Counted from the stretch's first letter, positions 49,412 to 62,098 are shown. The stretch: 64,000 nucleotides of DNA from Hyperoplus lanceolatus (GCA_026929865.2 CM049397.1:27231198-27295197), one strand, 5' to 3'. Notes: a model not told the origin generated them from the sequence alone. Numbers and translations are program-made.

Positions 49412-49991
49412 CTCTGCGGGCTGGGGGTGTTATCAATAACAAGCGAGAGGGGTATGTTTCTTTAAGACAAGCCCATAAAAGGTGGCCTGGTCACCACCTC
49501 CTTCACTGAGAGGGGGCTGGCTGCAGTGCGAGTTTTCCTTGGCGGGTCATGCCTGCCATTGAAGTCTGAATGGGCTGCCATGGCAGATTACACTGCACAG
49601 CTGTCCCCCCACCGTGGAAATTAAGTTATGCCCCGTGTCAGCAAGTTTTGTATTTTCCTCTCTCTGTCTCTTTCTCTATCTGTTGCCCTGCCCCTCCCCC
49701 CTTTCCTCTGCCCCTCTCCTCTAATTCCTTGAATTGTGGAGGCCTCTCACAAGTGCACAGCACAGAGGAGACCTTTGGAGGTAAAAGGTTGATTGTGAGT
49801 AAACGTGCTGGGAGAAAGAGATGAGTGGCAAAACAGCTGTAAGAAATAAGCACAAAGTGTCTAAACACTTTACACAGTACAAAACACTACAATCAGCTTA
49901 ACACAAAACTACCGTGCTATTCTCCGTAACTTCCTTTAACTTCCTGTTGCACGTGCAAGTGCTTACAAACACGCCAGCACGTTCAGAGTCA

Positions 49992-50033
49992 GACACACAC
50001 ACACAGTCACACACACAGTCACACACACACACG
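49992..50033. repeat. Imperfect (CA)n with GTCA interruptions
   Basis: Three blocks of CA repeats separated by AGTCAC units. Confidence 0.9.
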
Positions 50034-51203
50034 CGTTTACACAAACACAAGCAACTCTAAATCGTTGTCTCAGCGCCTCTTGGACTGCGTCCTGCTGCAC
50101 TTGTGGCCCCTGCCTCGTGTTTTGTTTATTTGTGGGTGAAGTTGTTTGTGCTGTGGTCAAAGTGAAAGGCAAACACTCCATCTCCTCCAGTGATGTGTGA
50201 AGATGCCGGGAATGTCCCCCCGAGCCCGCAGAGCAGCTGGACCTGCTGGCTGTTACAGGATGACGGAGGGAGTAGCTTCCCTCACACTGGGCAGACACAG
50301 TGCGATAACTATTAAAAACTGCAATTAAAATACTATAAATTGCAACTCACTGCACAAAATGGCTACAATGTATATGGGGAGAGTTGATAGGGCTTGTCAA
50401 TAGCAATGAATCAAAACAAAACAATGCAAAGTGCTCAGGCATTAATCCAAGTAATTCTATCCCTTTATTTAACCAGCTGCAATTACTATTAAAGCTCATT
50501 TTACATTTCATACAACCATGGATTCAACAATGTCAGGTGCAAAGTGCTAATGTTGCGGTTGTTTTACTACATGCAATTTTTGCCGTCATAACAAGCCAAG
50601 TAGCACATCCAATCAGGTCAAAAAGAATCATTTATTATAAGACTTTTAGGTTAACCATACAGCTTCTCTTCACTTTTGTTAATAGTTCTCCAAATAAAGT
50701 GACACAATACTGTGTGTGTATTTTCTGATTTGACACCCCAATCAGCAGGACAACATTTTTGCCATAAAAGGACTTGGTTAGGTTTAGAAAAAGATGATGG
50801 TTTGGGTAAGTATTTAGTGCAGGTTGGTTGAGCTTCGTCATGGTTACGATTACAGTTGGGGAACAATCATAGTAATGGTTAACAGAAACCAATGTTGGCT
50901 GTTGGTAGAACAATTCCCATGTCTTCTGTGTTGAAGTAATAATCTCTAACATTATAAAAAAAATTCTGACAAAAAGAACTGCACAATACATTATATGTGT
51001 TTTAATTTCTTTGCAGTTTTCCCTTCCCTTGAAATAATGAAAGTTTTATCTAAAGCAAATGTTTCTCATTTGATGATCATGAATATGTTGTTGATGCTGC
51101 AGAGACTGCAAACTAGCCCAGTACGATTTGGTCAAATCACACTAGCTGTCATTCAGATTTCATGGGCACAGCTTTGGGATAGGACATGAACTGTAGCAAA
51201 AGC

Positions 51204-51206
<3 letters not shown>

Positions 51207-51285
<79 letters not shown>
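51207..51285. repeat. (CA)~39 microsatellite
   Basis: A pure CA run of about 79 bp. Confidence 0.97.
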
Positions 51286-51288
<3 letters not shown>

Positions 51289-53377
51289 CTTTTGTTTCCT
51301 TTGGTAAAAACAATCCAGGTAAAAGATTTTCCTCTTCAAGCTGTAGAATCTCCAATATTTTCCATTCATTTTATACTCATTGTAGGTGAATAAGGGAGCT
51401 GTGTTGTGTGTATGTGTATTTTGTACTGTTAAAACATTTACTGTAGGTCGGAAAGGTAAATTCTTAAAAAAGGCAATGGTACATGTGAATGCAGATGGAA
51501 AATTGTTTCAGCATTTGTAGTGAATTTACAGTCTAGCGTAGAAAGCCGGGGATTAATATTTGCAAAAGAATGCTCTTCTATTCCTCTGCAGATAATCTAT
51601 TATGGGTGTTAGGTGTTCGTTTTTTTAGCATCGTCTTTTTTTCTTTTTTTCCAGCACTACACCCACCGGCTGTAAGCACTGCTGCATTACAAGTAACAAA
51701 ATCAGTGTGCGACAATTTGTGACCCCTTTTGTAAGACACTCAGCAGCAACATTTTAAACAGCGAATAAATCAAATGGCTGCCACAAACAGTCAGGTAGCA
51801 AAGGGTTCTGGCGGTGACAGTGGGATTAGTGCTGCAGGTTTTTCTCTCAGGACCCAAGGAGTTGGGGCTGTAGCTTGAGTAACTGGATTACAGGCCCTTT
51901 TCTCATTTCAAAGGGTTGTGAACTCAGCAGAGGTCCTGTGTGATGAAATCAAAGTGGCAGCTGAAATAGGAGGGAGAAAAACAACCAGAGTTTCTCCAAA
52001 GTCTCCTGGCGTCGGCCAAGGCCAGCTAATGAGAGAGGAGTGCAAAATCAATGATCTTTGCTTCGCCGTGACACCGGCGTCTCCTTCGAAACGGCATGGA
52101 ATTTGGGTAGCCGAATCTCAAGCATTGACGTGGAGGAGAGGATAATTTGGAGAACAATTTATAACACGAATAAAAGAAAGAAAAAAAAAACATTCAGAGT
52201 GAAAATCACAAGGAAACAAGTTGTAGCTGCACACCTCTTTTTCTAACTATACCAAATGTGCGCCTCAGCTATGGCAGGAGCACAGAGGGGAGTCGAGGTG
52301 GAGCCCGTTCCATGGAATACCCTGTGGTAACTTTAGGGGATTATTTCCAAATCCTTTCAAATGAACTTTCCATCTCATTGCCTCCTCCTCCGTCTCAGCC
52401 ATTCCAACTGTCCAACCATTTCTACATCACTTTCTGCACAAGCTCACATGGAGCCAAGGCCAAAACAAATGCCTGTGAGAAATATGGTCAGCAGCACACA
52501 ACAGGAGTATGGAGCTCACACAAAGCACAGTTCAGTTTGATCAATGTAAAAAATTTCACAGAGGAGATGCTTATTTGTGAAACGTATACACCTAATGCAC
52601 ATTTTATATATGAACAACTAAATGAATTAGTTTGGAAAAAGCAAATATTTCATTTTAGACCATACATAAGTTGTTTATGAAGAGTAAAATAAAAACAACA
52701 TAGTCTGTATGTTCAGGTTTTTGAATCCTTAGTGATCACACTGAAACAGTGAAGTAATTCAGAGTTTAAGTTTGGATTAAGAATTTTCTTTTAAAAGAAA
52801 AACAAGTTCCAGCTAAATAGGTTCCATATAGATTTTCCATTTACCTCAGCATGAAAAGAAAAACGGGCCGACTGATGCCAAGACTTAACTGAAAACACTG
52901 CACAGGAAAAGTAGGGCTAAGGTCAAATATTCCATGTTGTCAAACATCCCTGAGAGTAATAAAGAAGTCATGGGACTTTATGTGGAAACGTATTCAAGTT
53001 GTCATTGTTGTATAAATGTGAAGAAGAAGGAAGGGAAAGAGAAAAAGAAGAAAAAAAAACTGTAAGGACCATTATAGATCTCATCACAAACATTCTACAC
53101 CACGCTACCTAAGGATCTCCAGCATCAGCAGTGGTTGAGAGCATGCTGCACCTTTGTCAACATTGTGCTGTGATATGCATGGGGTGAATGGGTGAAGTGA
53201 TCTGCATGGGGTGAAGTGTGGGCCTTTTTTTCAGGAGGCCAAAGAGACGGAGCTTGGAAGTGAACTGAGCTCAGTCAAGCAAAGTTGATGGCAGAGATAC
53301 CTTACACACGCTCAAAGAGCTGGAACACAAACAGCCACAGTTTGTAAATTAAACCCAGAACCACCTCCCCCCAACAA

Positions 53378-53402
53378 CACACACACACACACACACACAC
53401 AC
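53378..53402. repeat. (CA)12 microsatellite
   Basis: A pure short CA run after cccccaacaa. Confidence 0.93.
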
Positions 53403-55841
53403 CTTTGTATTTGTAGCAAGATATGACGATACTTTAACAACAGCAGGTTGTCAAAAATCAGCTGCGGTAACTTTTTGACATTTCTGAGTTGCATTTTTTG
53501 GCTGCTCCGTTTCTTTTATTTAACATATATTTTCTTTATTCTGCCTTGTGAGCGCTACACCAACAAATCTATTCAAGTCCTCATTACAAACCATTTCCAT
53601 TTTATGACAAGCACGCCAGTTTTTGTGGGATTTTTTTGCACCTCATTCATCCTTTCACACACCGGGCATTATTATAGCATAATCAACGCACGCTGTGTTT
53701 TTTTTCCCAAGTACCAGAACTGCCTTGAACAAATGTGAGAGGCAAAAGAAAGACATGGGGGAGGAAGAGGAGGAGGAGTGGAGGACCTGCTAGGACTACA
53801 GAGCTTTTCTCCTGCTGGAAAGCTTCATGCACGGCAGACTCACATACCGACACTGCAAGAAACCGACATGGGATTTTATTTAGGAGCCACACTTAAAAAA
53901 GGGGGTTTGGTTTGGCGATCAGCATTCACACAGCACATAGTTTTATTCTGATGTGACCCTTTTCTTACACGGAAAATCTCTGCAATGTATAAGATGTACC
54001 AACCTGGGAAAATAAATGTTTTGAAATGACTTTTTGGGTCATGGTTGCATAGCTTTCTTTCGTAATTTATTTAAGCAAGAAGTAAGATGTGCTTAAATTA
54101 ATCTAGAGGCAAAAGGTAATTCAACAACAACAAGGGGGAAAGTGTGGATTATAGATAAAACATCCCTCCCCAGGCCTGTAATTTTTTTTTCTTCTTCTTT
54201 TATTTTATTTCTTGCAGCAGAAGGGTGAGATCCAAGCGGCAGCAGATCGTTCCCACATGCTTCCCTGCCGTTCAAGCTCTTCAGAGGTGTCAAGCCAGCC
54301 CCAAAGAATGAAGTGCCTCCCTATTGTGCTGCCCAACTATTATGTGCTTAACATTTCCATGACAAAGATGCCACTCGACTTCTCCTTCATCCATTCAGCT
54401 GGAGGGTCCTTGTACCCCCCCTCTAATAAAACATTTAGCAGCAAATCATTGATTTAAAATCCCTGGAGCCCACCAAAGAGAGGGGTGGGCATGAGCTGCA
54501 ATATCTCATGTAAATAATATTAATAACAATCATGCCAAAACATAATCATGGACACATACCCATTACAGTGCATGACAGCTGCATGAATGATCATGTAAAT
54601 AAATGCATTTTGTGCATTGTAATTCCAGCCAATTAAAGGAACAATGCATAAATTAACAAAGCTGCATGCACAGGATTTAAAATCTGTCCTTTGCAGTTCT
54701 GTAAAAAAGTAGAAAATAAAAAAGAATTCAAAAGAACTTAATCTTAAATACTAATGTATCTGGAGCTTTAAAAGGTTTGTATGCCATCAAACCAAGACAC
54801 AAACTGTATAAATATGTGTTATTATTAGATTTCAGAGTATATGATAAAGAAAAACCAGATTGTGTCCTCAACAGCCAGTAACGGTAAATTGTGATAGGGC
54901 AGAGGGTGTTGGAGGGGGAGAGGGGTTATGTTGATTTATGGTGCCAGTTGCTTTTGACAACAGCCGGCTAAATCAAGACATAGCAGGTCATTAGGATATC
55001 AGTCAACAGTGAAAGCCGGCCTGCATTTTAAATGACCCTGTATTTACAATGCTGGAGTTAGTTACGGAAGCAGGAGGGGAAAAGGCAACACCTCTGTTTT
55101 GCAGCTGTATTTGGTGTAAGGAAAGTAATATAAAGTTATAGGAGACAAATATCCTTTTTTTTACTGGAGTGAAAATGCCTTAATCATCTCACACACTGTT
55201 CAAACACCCTTGAAAAGTACTGTAAAAACATGTGGCACTATAAAACTATCATGGACCACAATAAGTCAGTTCTACACTCAAAGTGGCTTATTTCATACAC
55301 ATCTTACCATAACCAGTATGCAAAGTTAAATGGGGTTTAAACAATTCAAAATAAATGTAAAAAACGGATAAACTGAATTGGTTTAAAATGTGACATTGTG
55401 TCATATTTCCAGTATTGTGTGATAAGTAATATGACGTTTATTAAAGGGATGTTTACCATAAGGAAGAAAAAAAAACGCTTTGATTGTATGGTTAAAAAAA
55501 TTAACTAGGCAACCAAAATGGGCTATAAAGAAGTGAAAACTCATTAAAAACTTTTAACTTTCAGTCTGCGGTCAAATCAACAAAGAACTCACAGTCAAGA
55601 GAGATATCTTCAAGTTTCCTTTATGCCTTCCATAAAAGTATATCATTAAGGCAATCATACAGTGGATTTAGACATTTCTTTCTCTAGGCTATACACAGTG
55701 AATAAATCATCTCATAGCCTCCAACATAGAGGATTCTCTGAAAAAAATTCTATATAGGCTATACACATATGTACAATGCACATTATCTTTGAAGAGGATA
55801 CAGTCAAAATAACTTCCCTTTAAAGCTGGAATTCTCAGTCT

Positions 55842-56436
55842 TTTATTCACAAGATGAACATTTGGATGTAACTAGGTGGCATGTAAATAAATTACTGTTT
55901 CACTTTAACTCCTCATCTATTTACAAGTTCATAGATTCCAGCATTAAATACTTGTAATTCAGATCATCCTGGTGCCAAATGGCAACAGCTTCATATAAAA
56001 ATAGTTCATATCTTTTAAAAAAGAAAACACAAAGATTGGCAGTGCACAGCATATTGAATGTTGCATTGTTACCAAAACAAGCCAACTGTGTGTCTCTGTC
56101 ACAACAACTTTATGATCAGAGTCTGTGAGTGAAAGAAAGCAGTTTATCACATAAGCAAAGCATCTGTGAAGTGGTGTGATTTGATAAGAAGGGCAGACTT
56201 GAGCTCAGGGGGGTTTCAAAATATCTTTCTGGTCTCATTTGCATAGAGAATATCCTGATTTGATGTCCTTCAGCGTCTACTACACTTTATTCAAACAAGG
56301 CCTGCACCCAAACACCCTTTTCCTTCAGTCTCTTTGATCAGTCTTGCCTTTCACAATAGAAGCAGGTCAATGAGTGACAGAGGTTCGGATTGCCTTTTAT
56401 CCGGACAATAGTCGGGGCAGATTATGAACCCGGGGA
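55842..56436 (-). other. gas1: gas1 putative 3' UTR
   Basis: Non-coding sequence downstream of the gas1 stop. On the minus strand an AATAAA lies at 56286-56291 (about 146 bases after the stop) and another at 55842-55847. Either could end the transcript, and vertebrate GAS1 messages usually have long 3' UTRs. The boundary given is the farther signal and is a guess. Confidence 0.4.
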
Positions 56437-57228
56437 CTAAATGAGGGGCAATAGAGCCAAAATGGAAGCCAACAGGGTCAAAACACAGTGGGCAGCTGGG
56501 AGAGAGCTGGCTCCGCCGGGCGGTTCGTCCACATAGTCCGGTTCCGGTGGGTCTTCTTCGTAATCTGGATCCTGCCCGTAGTCGGAACCGCTGCCCTCTT
56601 TACTCACGGGCGAGTCGAAGCACAGCGCCTTCATGCTGCTCTTGACAAACTCGCATATGGCCCTCTCCGTGCCGTCACACATGCAGGTGTCCAGCTGCTG
56701 ACCCTTGGGTATTTTACGCATGTTGGCGATCACATTCCTACAGGCGTTGGTGCAGATTGCCCCGCTGAAAAGTTTCCCGCAGTGGTGTAAATAGTCGTGC
56801 ATGTTGGAGCTGCACTGCTGGTCTCGCTCGCACTGGCGCCGGGCTTCCGTGCAGCCGGTGCTGGTAGTCCTGGGAAGACAGGGCTCGATGGCCCGCTTGG
56901 TGCTCGTGCACAGCGGGTCGTGCGCGCAGCTGCAGTTCTCCAGCGCCGGCCCGCTTCTGGTCAAATTGAGCTGCACGAGCGACGAGATGCAGTGGCTCGG
57001 GCACTTCTTCTTCTCGCCATTCAGCACTGGGCCACACGCGCGCGTGTAGTGTTCGTACGCGTACTTGCAGTCGGGCTCGGCTTGGCAGTTCATGATGGCT
57101 TCCCAGCATATCAGCCTCCGACCGTGGGACGGCAAGGCCACCGATAAGTAGACGAAAAACAAAAGCACGCAACCGAGAGGCCAAACCAATCTACAGACGC
57201 TCTGTGCCAGTGCGCCAGAGCTTGCCAT
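56437..57228 (-). CDS. gas1: Growth arrest-specific protein 1 (GPI-anchored Hedgehog/GDNF-system co-receptor)
   Basis: A single-exon gene of 263 codons. Known family role: Gas1 sits on the outer cell surface by a GPI anchor, binds Hedgehog ligands as a co-receptor with Patched, and resembles GDNF receptor alpha proteins. Seen here: an N-terminal hydrophobic signal (about residues 12-34); cysteine-rich module 1 (C41-C117) and module 2 (C126-C203), each with ten cysteines and almost the same spacing (7-6-11-11-4-19-2-6-10 and 7-6-11-9-4-19-2-8-11); N-glycosylation sites N88 (NLT) and N98 (NCS); an acidic, Tyr- and Pro-rich stalk (211-236, DPDYEEDPPEPDYVDEPP); a small-residue cleavage site (GGASS, 238-242); and a hydrophobic C-terminal tail to residue 263. 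I chose the ATG at 57226-57228 because it has a strong Kozak context (acaATGg). The frame extends only to a GTG upstream. It is shorter than mammalian GAS1 (about 345 aa). Fish have gas1a and gas1b; which one this is remains open. Confidence 0.93.
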   Translation of the reverse strand: MASSGALAQSVCRLVWPLGCVLLFFVYLSVALPSHGRRLICWEAIMNCQAEPDCKYAYEHYTRACGPVLNGEKKKCPSHCISSLVQLNLTRSGPALENCSCAHDPLCTSTKRAIEPCLPRTTSTGCTEARRQCERDQQCSSNMHDYLHHCGKLFSGAICTNACRNVIANMRKIPKGQQLDTCMCDGTERAICEFVKSSMKALCFDSPVSKEGSGSDYGQDPDYEEDPPEPDYVDEPPGGASSLPAAHCVLTLLASILALLPLI

Positions 57229-57960
57229 TGTTCTGGGCTGCCAAGAAACGGCAACACTCACAGAAGTGTCATATGTGAAACTTCTATCCTATACTCCCAT
57301 GAATTGTGTCTTCACTTGGAGAGACTTGATTTATTCCGAGGCAGATGGTGATAGGCCCGTATGTGGGCGTTCAGCAGGCTGGCACTGCGCTGTGTAAACC
57401 CGGTGGCTCCAAAAACCCGTCAGCGATGATCCGTTTCAGCCGGATTCTTCAACAAACCTCCCGTTATCCATACATGATTGAGGCAAAAACGAAACAAAAA
57501 AACGCACAGGAGCAGACGAGACGCCAAGAGAAAAAGTTTTCCACAAGTTTAGGAGAGTTTCTGCAGCAGCTCATTCCATCGCAGTGATACTGAGTTCGTG
57601 CAACAAACTGCCTCCAGCTCAGCGAATCCCTCTCGTGCCCTCTCTGCTAGCAGATCTCCACCAAAAAGCGAAGCCGGACGAGAGCCCTATGGTGGACTCC
57701 GCCGGGTCATTGAGTGGATCTCGTGCGCACGGGACAGCAAACAAACAGGGCATGCGGGAAAACAACAACTCTTGCAGGTCGCAAAGTGGTCCTCTACTCT
57801 TCCCCCTTTGAGCATTTGTCTTTCTGTTCCTCGGCCCCCTCTCCACACATTAGTAGAGGTGCTTCTCATTGGTTGGCCACTTGTTGTGGGTTTCTACGTA
57901 GCGATGGGCGGGAGTTCAGGGTGGGAGGAAGATGGTCTCGAGAAATACAAGGATGTATGA
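57229..57960 (-). promoter_or_regulatory. gas1: gas1 5' UTR and promoter region (putative)
   Basis: The sequence upstream of the gas1 start is richer in G+C and CpG than the rest of the window, continuous with the CpG-rich coding block. An inverted CCAAT box (attggtt, 57868-57874) reads CCAAT on the gene's strand about 640 bp upstream of the ATG. No clear TATA box was found at a convincing distance, which fits a CpG-island promoter. ORFs on both strands here are by-products of the GC-rich composition. Confidence 0.45.
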
Positions 57961-59690
57961 GTTGGGAGAGAGCAGCTGAAGTGGAGGCGAACCACTTTTT
58001 ATGCTCAGAGGAAAGAAATCACTTTGTTGCATGTGATTGTAGGATTAAGATCCAATGCCTTTTTTTGCACTCTGACAATTTATGTAGGATAATAAAGGCA
58101 TGCAGGTTTATTTAAATGGCTTATAACTAGAGTTATAGCCCTGATGCCTTTGGTGGTTCTAAGAAAAGGGGAATGAAATGCATATTTGCATATTTTTCTG
58201 TTTTTTTACTGTCCAGTTTTTTTTAATTCATTTGCCTCTACCAAACGGTTGAGAGGATATTAAAGCGTTAAAGTGTTATTCCATTCACATATAATTTATC
58301 CATGTACATCTTGAAATGTATATGATCCTCTGGGATGAAGGGAACCCCTATATCATGTAAGGGAAACGTTTTTTCGTTATGTTTAATTTACAAAACCGAA
58401 TATGATCCCATGATTTATTCATATACAATATGATACTGACATGGCTTCATGTAAAAAAAAAATTATGTGCCAGTGAAAACGGTTTTAATTGCAGACAACC
58501 TATATGTATTTTACCATGCATTCATAGCCTATCAACATATACATATAACATACTATTATTTCATACACATAAGTGTTTTTGGTTGCGATGGTGGAGAGTT
58601 GGGCACAATGTGGCATGTGAGTAAGCCACCATCATATCCCAACATACACAATGGCCCATACTTTAATATCCCTTTAGATGATCATTAATGACACTGTTAA
58701 TGTACCGCTGTGCAATAATGAATTGAACTTCACAACTCCATGCCTGCAGTTGCTAATGATCTGTGCAGCATCTTCACCGATAATTGAATCACTCTCACAC
58801 AATTAACTGTTCCTCAGCAGAGCAGCCGAGTGCAAATTAAACGCGGTATAACAGGGCACTCAGTTTAATGTGATCATTCATTAGGGCTAACTTATTATTG
58901 CACTACATCACACACTGTCAAACGCCGAGCTGGTGAATCAGAGCGCTGGCACTTTTCTTTGCAGCGTCTTGCCATAACATGTGATCAGATATGAATCCTG
59001 CCCAGAGTAGTCATACGTCTATCACCTGAACAAATTCAACTCTTCTTCTGGCCTATTAGAAGAAGATTCCTTGAGGTTTTCCGTGATTACCAATCACCTA
59101 CTTTCCCTCTACCTGCCTTGTTTGCGTCAGTTAGCGATTTTGTTCAACAGGTGTCAAGATGTTGCCTTGGGCCCAAAGCTCAACGATATTCAAATGACTA
59201 TCATAAAATAGTAGAAAATCAGCACATCACACACACACGAGAAGCCGAAACCAGTTTTTTGGGGGAATTATTACTCAATAAATGTCTCAAACAATGATCA
59301 AAATGTCATCACAATTTTCTTCTGTCAATCTACGATTCATAAACCAATCGTTTCAGCACTTTATCTCATGCCATGTTGAACTTTGCAGGCATTTGCTGAT
59401 TCTAATCAATGATGTCAACATCTGCCACTACAAATCATGCATTCAACTGCATGATAATGTAACAGGTCACCGATCCGGTTCCTGGAAAGGGAGGTCAAGT
59501 AGTTTCGAAGTTGCAGTCCTTCTTAAAGCAGCCCTGACTGTTTTTCTTTTAAATATTTCTTATTGACTTGTCTGTGACCATCAGAAAAGATCGATAAAAG
59601 TCTACATACCTTGTTTATTTTGGAAAAAGCTTTGACTTTACAGCTTCTTCCCACGAGATGAGATATCTGCCTGGAACTCATCATCAAACT
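57961..59690. other. Intergenic, upstream of gas1; possible enhancer sequence
   Basis: No gene is seen. The stretch 58680-58900 is dense in homeodomain-type cores (attaatg, ctaatgat, aattaac) without simple repeats and is a candidate conserved non-coding element. This is a composition-based guess. Confidence 0.35.
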
Positions 59691-59694
59691 GACA

Positions 59695-59696
<2 letters not shown>

Positions 59697-59754
<58 letters not shown>

Positions 59755-59761
59755 GGGGGGG
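59697..59761. repeat. (GT)27 microsatellite followed by a G9-10 run
   Basis: A pure GT run of about 54 bp passing directly into poly-G. Confidence 0.96.
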
Positions 59762-62098
59762 TGAGTAAAATGATAGCCCACATGTTGACACATGAGCGAG
59801 AGGAGGCAGTTTAGTTCTTGAGGCTTGATGTGGATGAGGGAGTCAGGGAAAGAGAGCAGCGAGGGCACAAAGGCTGTTTGTGTTTCAAACAGCATTCTGA
59901 TCTCAGGAATGTACCTTTAGGCCACAGCCGTGAGCTTCCCACTGCAAACAATGCACTCAATGTCAGTTACGGCTGGCTAGCACAGACGCTGCTGGCGCTA
60001 CACCAAGGTCCCAACTCGTCGAAAATGATGGATACAGGGAACTCAATACCTCAGGAGTCCCTCTCCTGCTTTCCCTCCAGCACAAAGAATGGAAACACTG
60101 TGTGCCTCAACAAAAGATTTCCAAACACCAACTTCTGCATTGTCTCAAGTGCTTTTAGCACAACTGTAATATGAAACAGAGGCAACAACGTTCAAGTGAG
60201 GTACTCATTAATTTATCTTTTTACACAAGTGTTAATAAAGCCGCAATTTCGCATATTTTGAAAATGGATTAGGTTAACAGTTTTGGGAGAAAAGCCCTCA
60301 TTAAAAACTCATCAACCACACAACAATTCTTTCATCCTAAACAGTTACAGACAGAGGGGAAAAAAAGCTGATTAAATCATCCAATACTTTTGTCTTTGCC
60401 AACAGCTGTATGCTTAAACCAGATGTGCTGCACCGAGAGCTGAGCGTTGTTGCTTTGAGGGCTCAATTAAACCAAAGTTCTTGCCGCAATGGTCCAATTA
60501 AGGGACGAACATAATGGTATTAAAACCGTCCCCTGCTGGTGTTCAGAACACTGAGCGCTCTCGACGTTCAGTAATGTCTCGTGAAGAACATCAAACAAGG
60601 ACATGAAGTTAAGTTGACTGAAATAAAAACATACCTTTATTTTTTTACTTTAGCCAAGCATTGCCAACAGGTAATAGATAAACAGAGATAGTCTTTTTAA
60701 ATGGGTTTGTAAAACTGATGTGAACAAATCTGAAAAAAAGTAATGTTTGTTGTTATAGAGAATGCACACAAAAATAATGCACATTTGAAATAAACCCAAA
60801 AATAAGCATTTAGTTGTTGTCTTTATTTAATCTGAAGAAGGGCTGAGTACCAAATCATTGTTAATAAAGTTTGTATAAATGATGTCCATCATGATTGTTT
60901 TGTTCTTTTACAGCCAGACTTTATGATCGGACACATCTGATAAGACTTTCTGGAGAGCAATAACTTTGTTGAGATTGTTACTTAAAGTGGATTATGGCTT
61001 TTACTTGTGCTAATAGTTTCTCTACAAAAACAAATTCCATTACTGACATTAAAGACACTTCTGACGCCCTATTATATACATTATGAGATTTTTACTGCAG
61101 CATAAATGGCCACAGGACTGCGTTTGCTGAAGTGTAAAGAGAGCTGTTTTCAAGGATTTCATCTGTAACTGAGCGAGCTGAATCCCAGCAGAGTGTGTCA
61201 GCACTGTGCTGTCTGAAAAAGGAAATATCAGAATACAGGAAATGAGTTGGCAGGAACTATCCATTCAAATTACTTCCTCTTTGGGATTTCAGAGGAGGAG
61301 ATATGGCAAGTGATAAGTTATTTGGAACAGAACCAAAAAAGATTAGGGATTCATTTCCTACAACATGTCTGCCTATTAATTCGCCTGTGTTTTGTAAGTC
61401 CTCTTCCGGGAATTTGTGTTGATTTGTTCGGTTTGGAACTACAGAGTGAGTGACACACTAGAGATTAAAACCGTACAATTTGCCCGATAATGGCAAAAGG
61501 CCATAAATAAACCCTCTATTTTTACCATGCCTAGGAATACTTTGGCTTCGAGTCCTGAATCTCTGGAAGTTGCTTTTCCTACGGGACAGTGAAAATCCCC
61601 TGATGTACTTAAACAAACACTGTTACTTTTCACAACAATAAATTGAACATTGCGGTTTGCAAGGAATAAACACAATTTACTTTTCTTTGAACCAAATCAG
61701 CAATACACACCCCTATTTTTAGGGAGTAGGAAACTACAACTTCCTTTCCTGTTGTGCTCTGAAGTATCCACACAGAGTGGGTGTACCCCTTCTTCTATAT
61801 CCTGCTAAATGGGTCAAATGTTAAATGAAGTGTTATGGGGAGCGTGTTCCTTTGATCAGTAAGATTGGAGTCATCCATCATGTCAAATAGGCACCAATCC
61901 TGCTGACCTTTTTGGCACAGTCCACTGCACTATAATTTCTAGAAGATTCAACGTGATCTGATCTACAAATTTGCCATCTACCATCAAAAGAATCTGACAG
62001 AATAATAATGAAATGTTTGGCCCTTTTGGTCCAGTGCAGCTGCAGTCATAATTTCTAGAAGTCAGTCAAACAAACAATCAAATAATATTATGAAAGGG
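59762..62098. other. Intergenic, no gene seen
   Basis: AT-rich, with ORFs of up to 118 codons lacking any domain. The phrase 'ataatttctagaag' occurs twice (about 61935 and 62050), a small duplication. Confidence 0.4.

Larger units (their letters stand above)
45946..55840. other. Intergenic (downstream side of gas1), no gene seen
   Basis: Several microsatellites are present (listed separately). ORFs at 47022-47435 and 52258-52680 (137 and 140 codons) have no recognisable domain. Stretches 48300-48500 and 54480-54690 are rich in TAAT/ATTA and ATGCAT-type motifs and look like vertebrate conserved non-coding DNA by composition. Confidence 0.4.

Noticed and set aside
52258..52680. A 140-codon plus-strand ORF
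   Set aside because: No domain or splice context recognised. Length alone is not convincing in a 64-kb window.
56488..57184. Long ORFs on the other frames over gas1 (for example 56738-57184 minus, 56797-57147 plus)
   Set aside because: They arise from the GC-rich composition and low stop frequency of the gas1 coding block. Their translations show no domain and the gas1 frame explains the region.
57229..57261. An 11-codon N-terminal extension of gas1
   Set aside because: The extended frame opens with GTG (bases cac at 57259-57261 on the plus strand), not ATG. The in-frame ATG at 57228 has a strong Kozak context and is followed directly by a signal peptide.
57584..58115. Several overlapping ORFs of 60-133 codons upstream of gas1
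   Set aside because: They overlap in four frames, have no domain, and coincide with the CpG-rich promoter region.
61930..62065. Duplicated 'ataatttctagaag' as a direct repeat element
   Set aside because: The match is only about 14 bp and the flanks differ, so chance or a very old duplication cannot be separated.
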